This document shows, one piece after another, positions 13,681 to 25,500 of a stretch of DNA of 64,000 nt; position 1 is the first letter of the stretch; each line of letters starts with the position of its first letter. Source of the stretch: Micromussa lordhowensis. Lineage: Eukaryota > Cnidaria > Anthozoa > Scleractinia > Lobophylliidae. Below the pieces are notes generated by a model. The model saw only the letters and a program-made list of their open reading frames with translations. It did not search any database and had not been told where the DNA came from. The stretch is from the NCBI GenBank assembly GCA_964020085.1, contig OZ026608.1:21423812-21487811 (forward strand). Direction: 5' to 3'. A program made the translations under genes and the position numbers.

Positions 13681-16600
13681 TCCTTGAAGTGCCAACCTAG
13701 CACAACATTTTGCTGCAAACCGCGCCTCTTAAAGTGCCCGTGAAGCCGAGCTATGTCAAATTTGCCAAGGGGACCCCCAGCGCGCGTTTTCTGAAATTCT
13801 GCAAAGTTGGGACCAGGGGAAACTACTGCAAAAAGAAGGCCAGAAAAAACACCCTGGCGCCAACGAAATCATGTCCTAACTAGGATTTCCTTGAAGTGCC
13901 AACCTAGCAGAACATTTTGCTGCAAACTGCGCCTCTTAAAGTGCCCGTGAAGCCAAGCTATGTCAAATTTGCCAAGGGGACCCCCAGCGCGCGTTTTCTG
14001 AAATTCTTCAAAGTTGGGACCAGGGGAAACTACTGCAAAAAGAAGGCCAGAAAAAACACCCTGGCGCCAATGCCATCATGTCCTAACTAGAATTTCCTTA
14101 AAGTGCCAACCTAGCAAAACATTTTGCTGCAAACCGCGCCTCTTAAAGTGCCCGTGAAGCCGAGCTATGTCAAATTTGCCAAGGGGACCCCCAGCGCGCG
14201 TTTTCTGAAATTCTGCAAAGTTGGGACCAGGGGAAACTACTGCAAAAAGAAGGCCAGAAAAAACACCCTGGCGCCAATGCCATCATGTCCTAACTAGGAT
14301 TTCCTTGAAGTGCCAACCTAGCAGAACATTTTGCTGGAAACCGCGCCTCTTAAAATGCCCGTGAAGCCGAGCTATGTCAAATTTGCCAAGGGGACCCCCA
14401 GCGCGCGTTTTCTGAAATTCTGCAAAGTTGGGACCAGGGGAAACTACTGCAAAAAGAAGGCAAGAAAAAACACCCTGGCGCCAATGCCATCATGTCCTAA
14501 CTAGGATTTCCTTAAAGTGCCAACCTAGCAGAACATTTTGCTGCAAACCGCGCCTCTTAAAGTGCCCGTGAAGCCGAGCTATGTCAAATTTGCCAAGGGG
14601 ACCCCCAGCGCGCGTTTTCTGAAATTCTGCAAAGTTGGGACCAGGGGAAACTACTGCAAAAAAAAGGCAAGAAAAAACACCCTGGCGCCAATGCCATCAT
14701 GTCCTAACTAGGATTTCCTTGAAGTGCCAACCTAGCAGAACATTTTGCTGCAAACCGCGCCTCTTAAAGTGCCCGTGAAGCCGAGCTATGTCAAATTTGC
14801 CAAGGGGACCCCCAGCGCGCGTTTTTTGAAATTCTGCAAAGTTGGGACCAGGGGAAACTACTGCAAAAAGAAGGCCAGAAAAAGCACCCTGGGGCCAATG
14901 CCATCATGTCCTAACTAGCATTTCCTTGAAGTGCCAACCTAGCAGAACATTTTGCTGCAAACTGCGCCTCTTAAAGTGCCCGTAAAGCCGAGCTATGTCA
15001 AATTTGCCAAGGGGACCCCCAGCGCGCGTTTTCTGAAATTCTGCAAAGTTGGGACCAGGGGAAACTACTGCAAAAAGAAGGCCAGAAAAAATACCCTGGC
15101 GCCAATGCCATCATGTCCTAACTAGGCTTGCCTTGAAGTGCCAACCTAGCAGAACATTTTGCTGCAAATCGCGCCTCTTAAAGTGCCCGTGAAGCCGAGC
15201 TATGTCAAATTTGCCAAGGGGACCCCCAGCGCGTTTTCTGAAATTCTGCAAAGTTGGGACCAGGGGAAACTACTGCAAAAAGAAGGCCAGAAAAAACACC
15301 CTGGCGCCAATGCAATCATGTCCTAACTAGCATTTCCTTGAAGTGCCAACCTAGCAGAACATTTTGCTGCAAACCGCGCCTCTTAAAGTGCCCGTGAAAC
15401 CGAGCTATGTCAAATTTGCCAAGGGGACCCCCAGCGCGCGTTTTCTGAATTTCTGCAAAGGTTGGACCAGGGGAAACTACTGCAAAAAGAAGGCCAGAAA
15501 AAACACCCTGGCGCGAATGCCATCATGTCGTAAGTAAGATTTCCTTCAAGTGCCAACCTAGCAGAACATTTTGCTGCAAACCGCGCCTCTTAAAGTGCCC
15601 GTGAAGCCGAGCTATGTCAAATTTGCCAAGGGGACCCCCAGCGCGCGTTTTCTGAAATTCTGCAAAGTTGGGACCAGGGGAAACTACTGCAAAAAGAAGG
15701 CCAGAAAAAACACCCTGGCGCCAATGCCATCATGTCCTAACTAGGATTTCCTTGAAGTGCAAACCTAGCAGAACATTTTGCTGCAAACCGCGCCTCTTAA
15801 AGTGCCAGTGAAGCCGAGCTATGTTAAATTTGCCAAGGGGACCCCCAGCGCGCGTTTTCTGAAATTCTGCAAAGTTGGGACCAGGGGAAACTACTGCAAA
15901 AAGAAGGCCAGAAAAAAACACCCTGGCGCCAATGCCATCATGTCGTAACTAGGATTTCCTTGAAGTGCCAACCTAGCAGAACATTTTGCTGCAAACCGCG
16001 CCTCTTAAAGTGCCCGTGAAGCCGAGCTATGTCAAATTTGCCAAGGGGACCCCCAGCGCGCGTTTTCTGAAATTCTGCAAAGTTGGGACCAGGGGAAACT
16101 ACTGCAAAAAGAAGGCCAGAAAAAACACCCTGGCGCCAATGCCATCATGTCGTAACTAACATTTCCTTGAAGTGCCAAACTAGCAGAACATTTTGCTGCA
16201 AACCGCGCCTCTTAAAGTGCCCGTGAAGCCGAGCTATGTCAAATTTGCCAAGGGGACCCCCAGCGCGCGTTTTCTGAAATTCTGCAAAGTTGGGACCAGG
16301 GGAAACTACTGCAAAAAGAAGGCAAGAAAAAACACCCTGGCGCCAATGCCATCATGTCGTAACTAAGATTTCCTTAATGTGCCAACCTAGCAGAACATTT
16401 TGCTGCAAACCGCGCCTCTTAAAGTGCCCGTGAAGCCGAGCTATCTCAAATTTGCCAAGGGGACCCCCAGCGCGCGTTTTCTGAAATTCTGCAAAGTTGG
16501 GACCAGGGGAAACTACTGCAAAAAGAAGGCCAGAAAAAACACCCTGGCGCCAATTCCATCATGTTGTAACTAGCAATTCCTTAAAGTGTTAACCTAGCAG

Positions 16601-16760
16601 AACATTTTGCTGCAAACCGCGCCTCTTAAAGTGCCCGTGAAGCCGAGCTATGTCAAATTTGCCAAGGGGTCCCCCAGCGCGCGTTTTCTGAAATTCTGCA
16701 AAGTTGGGACCAGGGGAAACTACTGCAAAAAGAAGGCCAGAAAAAACACCCTGGCGCCAA
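13680..16760 (+). repeat. Satellite segment with no clear higher-order period
   Basis: These roughly 15 monomers keep the 207-bp period and orientation, but I saw no repeated multi-monomer pattern in them. Individual units carry private changes. Examples are a two-base loss in the GCGCGCG run near 15228, TTGCTGGAAACC near 14333, TAGGCTTGCC near 15123 and GCTATCTCAAAT near 16442. One monomer, at 15447, carries the GAATTTCTGCAAAGGTTGG variant found throughout the first 17 kb. Confidence 0.7.
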
Positions 16761-16761
16761 T

Positions 16762-17390
16762 GCAATCATGTCCTAACTAAGATTTCCTTAAAGTGCCAAC
16801 CTAGCAGAACATTTTGCTGCAAACCGCGCCTCTTAAAGTGCCCGTGAAGCCGAGCTATGTCAAATTTGCCAAGGGGACCCCCAGCGCGCGTTTTCTGAAT
16901 TTCTGCAAAGGTTGGACCAGGGGAAACTACTGCAAAAAGAAGGCCAGAAAAAACACCCTGGCGCCAATGCCATCATGTCCTAACTAACATTTCCTTGAAG
17001 TGCCAACCTAGCAGAACATTTTGCTGCAAACCGCGCCTCTTAAAGTGCCCGTGAAGCCGAAATATGTCAAATTTGCCAAGGGGACCCCCAGCGCGCGTTT
17101 TCTGAAATTCTGCAAAGTTGGGACCAGGGGAAACTACTGCAAAAAGAAGGCCAGAAAAAACACCCTGGCGCCAATGCCATCATGTCCTAACTAGAATTTC
17201 CTTGAAGTGCCAACCTAGCAGAACATTTTGCTGCAAACCGCGCCTCTTAAAGTGCCCGTGAAGCCGAGCTATGTCAAATTTGCCAAGGGGACCCCCAGCG
17301 CGCGTTTTCTGAAATTCTGCAAAGTTGGGACCAGGGGAAACTACTGCAAAAAGAAGACCAGAAAAAAACACCCTGGCGCCAATGCCATCA
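16762..17390 (+). repeat. Displaced relative of the 12.4-13.0 kb block
   Basis: Three monomers share the order and private changes of about 12412-13040, displaced by about 4,350 bp (21 x 207 + 3). They are GCAATCATGTCCTAACTAAG at the start, GAATTTCTGCAAAGGTTGG at 16897, AACTAACATTTCC near 16983, CGAAATATG near 17060 and AAGAAGACCAG with an A7 run near 17355. Several unrelated monomers separate them from the other copies, so this is a dispersed paralogue, not a direct tandem neighbour. Confidence 0.75.
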
Positions 17391-17989
17391 TGTCCTAACT
17401 AGGATTTCCTTGAAGTGCCAACCAAGCAGAACATTTTGCTGCAAACCGCGCCTCTTAAAGTGCCCGTGAAGCCGAGCTATGTCAAATTTGCCAAGGGGAC
17501 CCCCAGCGCGCGTTTTCTGAAATTCTGCAAAGTTGGGACCAGGGGAAACTACTGCAAAAAGAAGGCCAGAAAAAACACCCTGGCGCCCATGCCATGATAT
17601 CGTAACTAGAATTTCCTTAAAGTGCCAACCTAGCAGAACATTTTGCTGCAAACCGCGTCTTTTAAAGTGCCCGTGAAGCCGAGCTATGTCAAATTTGCCA
17701 AGGGGACCCCCAGCGCGCGTTTTCTAAAATTCTGCAAAGTTGGGACCAAGGGAAACTACTGCAAAAAGAAGGCCAGAAAAAACACCCTGCCGCCAATGCC
17801 ATCATGTCTTAACTAGGATTTCCTTGAAGTGCCAACCTAGCAGAACATTTTGCTGCAAACCGCGTCTCTTAAAGTGCCCGTGAAGCCGAGCTATGTCAAA
17901 TTTGCCAAGGGGACCCCCAGCGCGCGTTTTCTGAAATTCTGCAAAGTTGGGACCAGGGGAAGCTACTGCAAAAAGAAGGCCAGAAAAAA

Positions 17990-18470
17990 CACCCTGGCGC
18001 CAAAGCCATCATGTCCTAACATGAATTGCCTTAAAGTGCCAACCTAGCAGAAGATTTTGCTGCAAACCGCCTCTCTTAAAGTGCCTGTGAAGCCGAGCTA
18101 TGTCAAATTTGCCAAGGGGACCCCCAGCGCGCGTTTTCTGAAATTCTGCAAAGTTGGGACCAGGGGAAGCTACTGCAAAAAGAAGGCCAGAAAAAACACC
18201 CTGGCGCCAAAGCCATCATGTCCTAACTAGGATTGCCTTAAAGTGCCAACCTAGCAGAAGATTTTGCTGCAAACCGCGCCTCTTAAAGTGCCCGTGAAGC
18301 CGAGCTATGTCAAATTTGCCAAGGGGACCCCCAGCGCGCGTTTTCTGAAATTCTGCAAAGTTGGGACCAGGGGAAACTACTGCAAAAAGAAGGCCAGAAA
18401 AAACACCCTGGCGCCAATGCCATCATGTCCTAACTAGAATTTCCTTGAAGTGCCAACCTAGCAGAACATT
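17990..18470 (+). repeat. Monomers marked by GATTGCCTTAAAG and CAGAAGATTTT
   Basis: Neighbouring units near 18040 and 18250 share CAGAAGATTTT in place of CAGAACATTTT, and a TTGCCTTAAAG start. The first of them also has CCGCCTCTC instead of CCGCGCCTC. The same set recurs far away: CCGCCTCTC lies near 24277 and TTGCCTTAAAG with CAGAAGATTTT near 24441-24475. The distance between matching units (18255 to 24464) is 6,209 bp, or 30 monomers less one base. This links two otherwise distinct parts of the array. Confidence 0.7.
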
Positions 18471-18999
18471 TTGCTGCAAACCGCGCCTCTTAAAGTGCCC
18501 GTGAAGCCGAGTTATGTCAAATTTGCCAAGGGGACCCCCAGCGCGCGTTTTCTGAAATTCTGCAAAGTTGGGACCAGGGGAAACTACTGCAAAAAGAAGG
18601 CCAGAAAAAAAACACCCTGGCGCCAATGCCATCATGTCCTAACTAGGATTTCCTTGAAGTGCCAACCTAGCAGAACATTTTGCTGCAAACCGCGCCTCTT
18701 AAAGTGCCCGTGAAGCCGAGCTATGTCAAATTTGCCAAGGAGACCCCCAGCGCGCGTTTTCTGAAATTCTGCAAAGTTGGGACCAGGGGAAACTACTGCA
18801 AAAAGAAAGCCAGGAAAAAACACCCTGGCGCCAATGCCATCATGTCCTAACTAACATTTCCTTAAAGTGCCAACCTAGCAGAACATTTTGCTGCAAACCG
18901 CGCCTCTTAAAGTGCCCGTGAAGCCGAGCTATGTCAAATTTGCCAAGGGGACCCCCAGCGCGCGTTTTCTGAAATGCTGCAAAGTTGGGACCAGGGGAA

Positions 19000-21900
19000 A
19001 CTACTGCAAAAAGAAGGCATGACAAAACTCCCTGGCGCCAATGCCATCATGTCCTAACTAAGATTTCCTTCAAGTGCCAACCTAGCAAAACATTTTGCTG
19101 CAAACCGCGCCTCTTAAAGTGCCCGTGAAGCCGAGCTATGTCAAATTTGCCAAGGGGACCCCCAGCGCGCGTTTTCTGAAATTCTGCAAAGTTGAAACCA
19201 GGGGAAACTACTGCAAAAAGAAGGCCAGAAAAAACACCCTGGCGCCAATGCCATCATGTCCTAACTAGAATTTCCTTGAAGTGCCAACCTAGCAGAACAT
19301 TTTGCTGCAAACCGCGCCTCTTAAAGTGCCCGTGAAACCGAGCTATGTCAAATTTGCCAAGGGGACCCCCAGCGCGCGTTTTCTGAAATTCTGCAAAGTT
19401 GGGACCAGGGGAAGCTACTGCAAAAAGAAGGCCAGAAAAAACACCCTGGCGCCAAAGCCATCATGTCGTAACTAGGATTTCGTTAAAGTGCCAACCTAGC
19501 AGAACATTTTGCTGCAAACCGCGCCTCTTAAAGTGCCCGTGAAGCCGAGCTATGTCAAATTTGCCAAGGGGACCCCCAGCGCGCGTTTTCTGAAATTCTG
19601 CAAAGTTGGGACCAGGGGAAACTACTGCAAAAAGAAGGCCAGAAAAAACACCCTGGCGCCAATGCTATCATGTCCTAACTAGGATTTCCTTAAAGTGCCA
19701 ACCTAGCAGAACATTTTGCTGCAAACCGCGCCTCTTAAAGTGCCCGTGAAGCCGAGTTATGTCAAATTTGCCAAGGGGACCCCCAGCGCGCGTTTTCTGA
19801 AATTCTGCAAAGTTGGGACCAGGGGAAACTACTGCAAAAAGAAGGCCAGAAAAAACACCCTGGCGCAAATGCCATCATGTCCTAACTAGCATTTCCTTAA
19901 AGTGCCAACCTAGCAGAACATTTTGCTGCAAACCGCGCCTCTTAAAGTGCCCGTGAAGCCGAGCTATGTCAAATTTGCCAAGGGGACCCCCAGCGCGCGT
20001 TTTCTGAAATTCTGCAAAGTTGGGACCAGGGGAAACTACTGCAAAAAGAAGGCCAGAAAAAACACCCTGGCGCCAATGCCATCATGTTCTAACTAGGATT
20101 TCCTTGAAGTGCCAACCTAGCAGAACATTTTGCTGCAAACCGCGCCTCTTAAAGTGCCGTGAAGCCGAGCTATGTCAAATTTGCCAAGGGGACCCCCAGC
20201 GCGCGTTTTCTGAAATTCTGCAAAGTTGGGAGCAGGGGAAACTACTGCAAAAAGAAGGCCAGAAAAAACACCCTGGCGCCAATGCCATCATGTCCTAACT
20301 AGGATTGCCTTAAAGTGCCAACCTAGCAGAACATTTTGCTGCAAACCGCGCCTCTTAAAGTGCCCGTGAAGCTGAGCTATGTCAAATTTGCCAAGGGGAC
20401 CCCCAGCGCGCGTTTTCTGAAATTCTGCAAAGTTGGGACCAGGGGAAACTACTGCAAAAAGAAGGCCAGAAAAAACACCCTGGCGCCAATGCCATCATGT
20501 CGTAACTTAAATTTCCTTGAAGTGCCAACCTAGCAGAACATTTTGCTGCAAACCGCGCCTCTTAAAGTGCCCGTGAAGCCGAGCTATGTCAAATTTGCCA
20601 AGGGGACCCCCAGCGCGCGTTTTCTGAAATTCTGCAAAGTTGGGACCAGGGGAAACTACTGCAAAAAGAAGGCCAGGAAAAACACCCTGGCGCCAATGCC
20701 ATCATGTCCTAACTAAAATTTCCTTAAAGTGCCAACCTAGCAGAACATTTTGCTGCAAACCGCGCCTCTTAAAGTGCCCGTGAAGCCGAGCTATGTCAAA
20801 TTTGCCAAGGGGACCCCCAGCGCGCGTTTTCTGAAATTCTGCAAAGTTGGGACCAGGGGAAACTACTGCAAAAAGAAGGCCAGAAAAAACACCCTGGCGC
20901 CAATGCCATCATGTTCTAACTAGGATTTCCTTGAAGTGCCAACCTAGCAGAACATTTTGCTGCAAACCGCGCCTCTTAAAGTGCCGTGAAGCCGAGCTAT
21001 GTCAAATTTGCCAAGGGGACCCCCAACGCGCGTTTTCTGAAATTCTGCAAAGTTGGGACCAGGGGAAACTACTGCAAAAAGAAGGCATGACAAAACTCCC
21101 TGGCGCCAATGCCATCATGTCCTAACTAAGATTTCCTTCAAGTGCCAACCTAGCAAAACATTTTGCTGCAAACCGCGCCTCTTAAAGTGCCCGTGAAGCC
21201 GAGCTATGTCAAATTTGCCAAGGGGACCCCCAGCGCGCGTTTTCTGAAATTCTGCAAAGTTGAAACCAGGGGAAACTACTGCAAAAAGAAGGCCAGAAAA
21301 AACACCCTGGCGCCAATGCCATCATGTCCTAACTAGAATTTCCTTGAAGTGCCAACCTAGCAGAACATTTTGCTGCAAACCGCGCCTCTTAAAGTGCCCG
21401 TGAAACCGAGCTATGTCAAATTTGCCAAGGGGACCCCCAGCGCGCGTTTTCTGAAATTCTGCAAAGTTGGGACCAGGGGAAGCTACTGCAAAAAGAAGGC
21501 CAGAAAAAACACCCTGGCGCCAAAGCCATCATGTCGTAACTAGGATTTCGTTAAAGTGCCAACCTAGCAGAACATTTTGCTGCAAACCGCGCCTCTTAAA
21601 GTGCCCGTGAAGCCGAGCTATGTCAAATTTGCCAAGGGGACCCCCAGCGCGCGTTTTCTGAAATTCTGCAAAGTTGGGACCAGGGGAAACTACTGCAAAA
21701 AGAAGGCCAGAAAAAACACCCTGGCGCCAATGCTATCATGTCCTAACTAGGATTTCCTTAAAGTGCCAACCTAGCAGAACATTTTGCTGCAAACCGCGCC
21801 TCTTAAAGTGCCCGTGAAGCCGAGCTATGTCAAATTTGCCAAGGGGACCCCCAGCGCGCGTTTTCTGAAATTCTGCAAAGTTGGGACCAGGGGAAACTAC

Positions 21901-22575
21901 TGCAAAAAGAAGGCCAGGAAAAACACCCTGGCGCCAATGCCATCATGTCCTAACTAAAATTTCCTTAAAGTGCCAACCTAGCAGAACATTTTGCTGCAAA
22001 CCGCGCCTCTTAAAGTGCCCGTGAAGCCGAGCTATGTCAAATTTGCCAAGGGGACCCCCAGCGCGCGTTTTCTGAAATTCTGCAAAGTTGGGACCAGGGG
22101 AAACTACTGCAAAAAGAAGGCCAGAAAAAACACCCTGGCGCCAATGCCATCATGTTCTAACTAGGATTTCCTTGAAGTGCCAACCTAGCAGAACATTTTG
22201 CTGCAAACCGCGCCTCTTAAAGTGCCGTGAAGCCGAGCTATGTCAAATTTGCCAAGGGGACCCCCAGCGCGCGTTTTCTGAAATTCTGCAAAGTTGGGAC
22301 CAGGGGAAACTACTGCAAAAAGAAGGCCAGAAAAAACACCCTGGCGCCAATGCCATCATGTCCTAACTAGGATTGCCTTAAAGAGCCAACCTAGCAGAAC
22401 ATTTTGCTGCAAACCGCGCCTCTTAAAGTGCCCGTGAAGCCGAGCTATGTCAAATTTGCCAAGGGGACCCCCAGCGCGCGTTTTCTGAAATTCTGCAAAG
22501 TTGGGACCAGGGGAAACTACTGCAAAAAGAAGGCCAGAAAAAACACCCTGGCGCCAATGCCATCATGTCGTAACT
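19000..22575 (+). repeat. 10-monomer tandem duplication (2,068 bp)
   Basis: Copy 1 is about 19000-21067 and copy 2 about 21068-22575 (incomplete), offset 2,068 bp (10 x 207 - 2). Shared markers are AAGGCATGACAAAACTCCC (19014 and 21082), AGTTGAAACCAGG (about 19190 and 21258), GTGAAACCGAG (about 19331 and 21399), GGGGAAGCTACTGC (about 19408 and 21476), GATTTCGTTAAAG (about 19475 and 21543), AATGCTATC (about 19661 and 21729) and a one-base loss in AGTGCCGTGAAG (about 20154 and 22222). That loss also occurs near 20981, so copy 1 holds an inner 4-monomer repeat (offset 827). Two one-base losses per unit explain the -2. Confidence 0.88.
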
Positions 22576-25500
22576 AAAATTTCCTTGAAGTGCCAACCTA
22601 GCAGAACATTTTGCTGCAAACCGCGCCTCTTAAAGTGCCCGTGAAGCCGAGCTATGTCAAATTTGCCAAGGGGACCCCCAGCGCGCGTTTTCTGAAATTC
22701 TGCAAAGTTGGGACCAGGGGAAACTACTGCAAAAAGAAGGCCAGAAAAAACACCCGGGCGCCAATGCCATCATGTCCTAACTACAATTTCCTTGAAGTGC
22801 CAACCTAGCAGAACATTTTGCTGCAAACCGCGCCTCTTAAAGTGCCCGTGAAGCCGAGCTATGTCAAATTTGCCAAGGGAACCCCCAGCGCGCGTTTTCT
22901 GAAATGCTGCAAAGTTGGGACCAGGGGAAACTACTGCAAAAAGAAGGCCAGAAAAAACACCCTGGCGCCAATGCCATCATGTCCTAACTAAGATTTCCTT
23001 GAACTGCCAACCTAGCAGAACATCTTGCTGCAAACCGCGCCTCTTAAAGTGCCCGTGAAGCCGAGCTATGTCAAATTTGCCAAGGGAACCCCCAGCGCGC
23101 GTTTTCTGAAATTCTGCAAAGTTGGGACCAGGGGAAACTACTGCAAAAAGAAGGCCAGAAAAAACACCCTGGCGCCAATGCCATCATGTCCTAACTAGGA
23201 TTTCCTTCAAGTGCCAACCTAGCAGAACATTTTGCTGCAAACCGCGCCTCTTAAAGTGCCCGTGAAACCGAGCTATGTCAAATTTGCCAAGGGGACCCCC
23301 AGCGCGCGTTTTCTAAAATTCTGCAAAGTTGGGACCAGGGGAAACTACTGCAAAAAAATGGCCAGAAAAAACACCCTGGCGCCAATGCCATCATGTCCTA
23401 ACTAGAATTTCCTTAAAGTGCCAACCTAGCAGAACATTTTGCTGCAAACCGTGCCTCTTAAAGTGCCCGTGAAGCCCAGCTATGTCAAATTTGCCAAGGG
23501 GACCCCCAGCGCGCGTTTTCTGAAATTCTGCAAAGTTGGGACCAGGGGAAACTACTGCAAAAAGAAGGCCAGAAAAAACACCCTGGCGCCAATGCCATCA
23601 TGTCCTAACTAGAATTTCCTTAAAGTGCCAACCAAGCAGAACATTTTGCTGCAAACCGCGCCTCTTAAAGTGCCCGTGAAGCCGAGCTATGTCAAATTTG
23701 CCAAGGAGACCCCCAGCGCGCGTTTTCTGAAATGCTGCAAAGTTGGGACCAGGGGAAACTACTGCAAAAAGAAGGCCAGAAAAAACACCCTGGCGCCAAT
23801 GCCATCATATCATAACTAGGATTTCCTTGAAGTGCCAACCTAGCAGAACATTTTGCTGCAAACCGCGCCTCTTAAAGTGCCCGTGAAGCCGAGCTATGTC
23901 AAATTTGCCAAGGGGACCCCCAGCGCGCGTTTTCTGAAATTCTGCAAAGTTGGGACCAGGGGAAACTACTGCAAAAAGAAGGCCAGAAAAAACACCCTGG
24001 CGCCAATGCCATCATGTCGTAACTAGAATTTCCTTGAAGTGCCAACCTAGCAGAACATTTTGCTGCAAACCGCGCCTCTTAAAGTGCCCGTGAAGCCGAG
24101 CTATGTCAAATTTGCCAAGGGGACCCCCAGCGCGCGTTTTCTGAAATTCTGCAAAGTTGGGACCAGGGGAAACTACTGCAAAAAGAAGGCCAGGAAAAAC
24201 ACCCTGGCGCCAATGCCATCATGTCCTAACTAGAATTTCCTTGAAGTGCCAACCTAGCAGAACATTTTGCTGCAAACCGCCTCTCTTAAAGTGCCCGTGA
24301 AGCGGAGTTATGTCAAATTTGCCAAGGGGCCCCCAGCGCGCGTTTTCCGAAATTCTGCAAAGTTGGCACCAGGGGAAGCTACTGCAAAAAGAAGGCCAGA
24401 AAAAACACCCTGGCGCCAATGCCATCATGTCCTAACTAGGATTGCCTTAAAGTGCCAACCTAGCAGAAGATTTTGCTGCAAACCGCGCCTCTTAAAGTGC
24501 CCGTGAAGCCGAGCTATGTCAAATTTGCCAAGGGGACCCCCAGCGCGCGTTTTCTGAAATTCTGCAAAGTTGGGACCAGGGGAAACTACTGCAAAAAGAA
24601 GGCCAAAAAAAAACACCCTGCGCCAATGCCATCATGTCCTAACTAGAATTTCCTTGAAGTGCCAACCTAGCAGAACATTTTGCTGCAAACCGCGCCTCTT
24701 AAAGTGCCCGTGAAGCCGAGCTATGTCAAATTTGCCAAGGGGACCCCCAGCGCGCGTTTTCTGAAATTCTGCAAAGTTGGGACCAGGGGAAACTACTGCA
24801 AAAAGAAGGCCAGAAAAAACACCCTGGCGCCAATGCCATCATGTCCTAACTAGGATTTCCTTAAAGTGCCAACCTAGCAGAACATTTTGCTGCAAACCGC
24901 GCCTCTTAAAGTGCCCGTGAAGCCGAGCTATGTCAAATTTGCCAAGGAGACCCCCAGCGCGCGTTTTCTGAAATTCTGCAAAGTTGGGACCAGGGGAAAC
25001 TACTGCAAAAAGAAGGCCAGAAAAAACACCCTGGCGCCAATGCCATCATATCATAACTAGGATTTCCTTGAAGTGCCAACCTAGCAGAACATTTTGCTGC
25101 AAACCGCGCCTCTTAAAGTGCCCGTGAAGCCGAGCTATGTCAAATTTGCCAAGGGGACCCCCAGCGCGCGTTTTCTGAAATTCTGCAAAGTTGGGACCAG
25201 GGGAAACTACTGCAAAAAGAAGGCCAGAAAAAACACCCTGGCGCCAATGCCATCATATCATAACTAGGATTTCCTTGAAGTGCCAACCTAGCAGAACATT
25301 TTGCTGCAAACCGCGCCTCTTAAAGTGCCCGTGAAGCCGAGCTATGTCAAATTTGCCAAGGGGACCCCCAGCGCGCGTTTTCTGAAATTCTGCAAAGTTG
25401 GGACCAGGGGAAACTACTGCAAAAATAAGGCCAGAAAAAACACCCTGGCGCCAATGCCATCATGTCCTAACTACAATTTCCTTTAAGTGCCAACCTAGCA

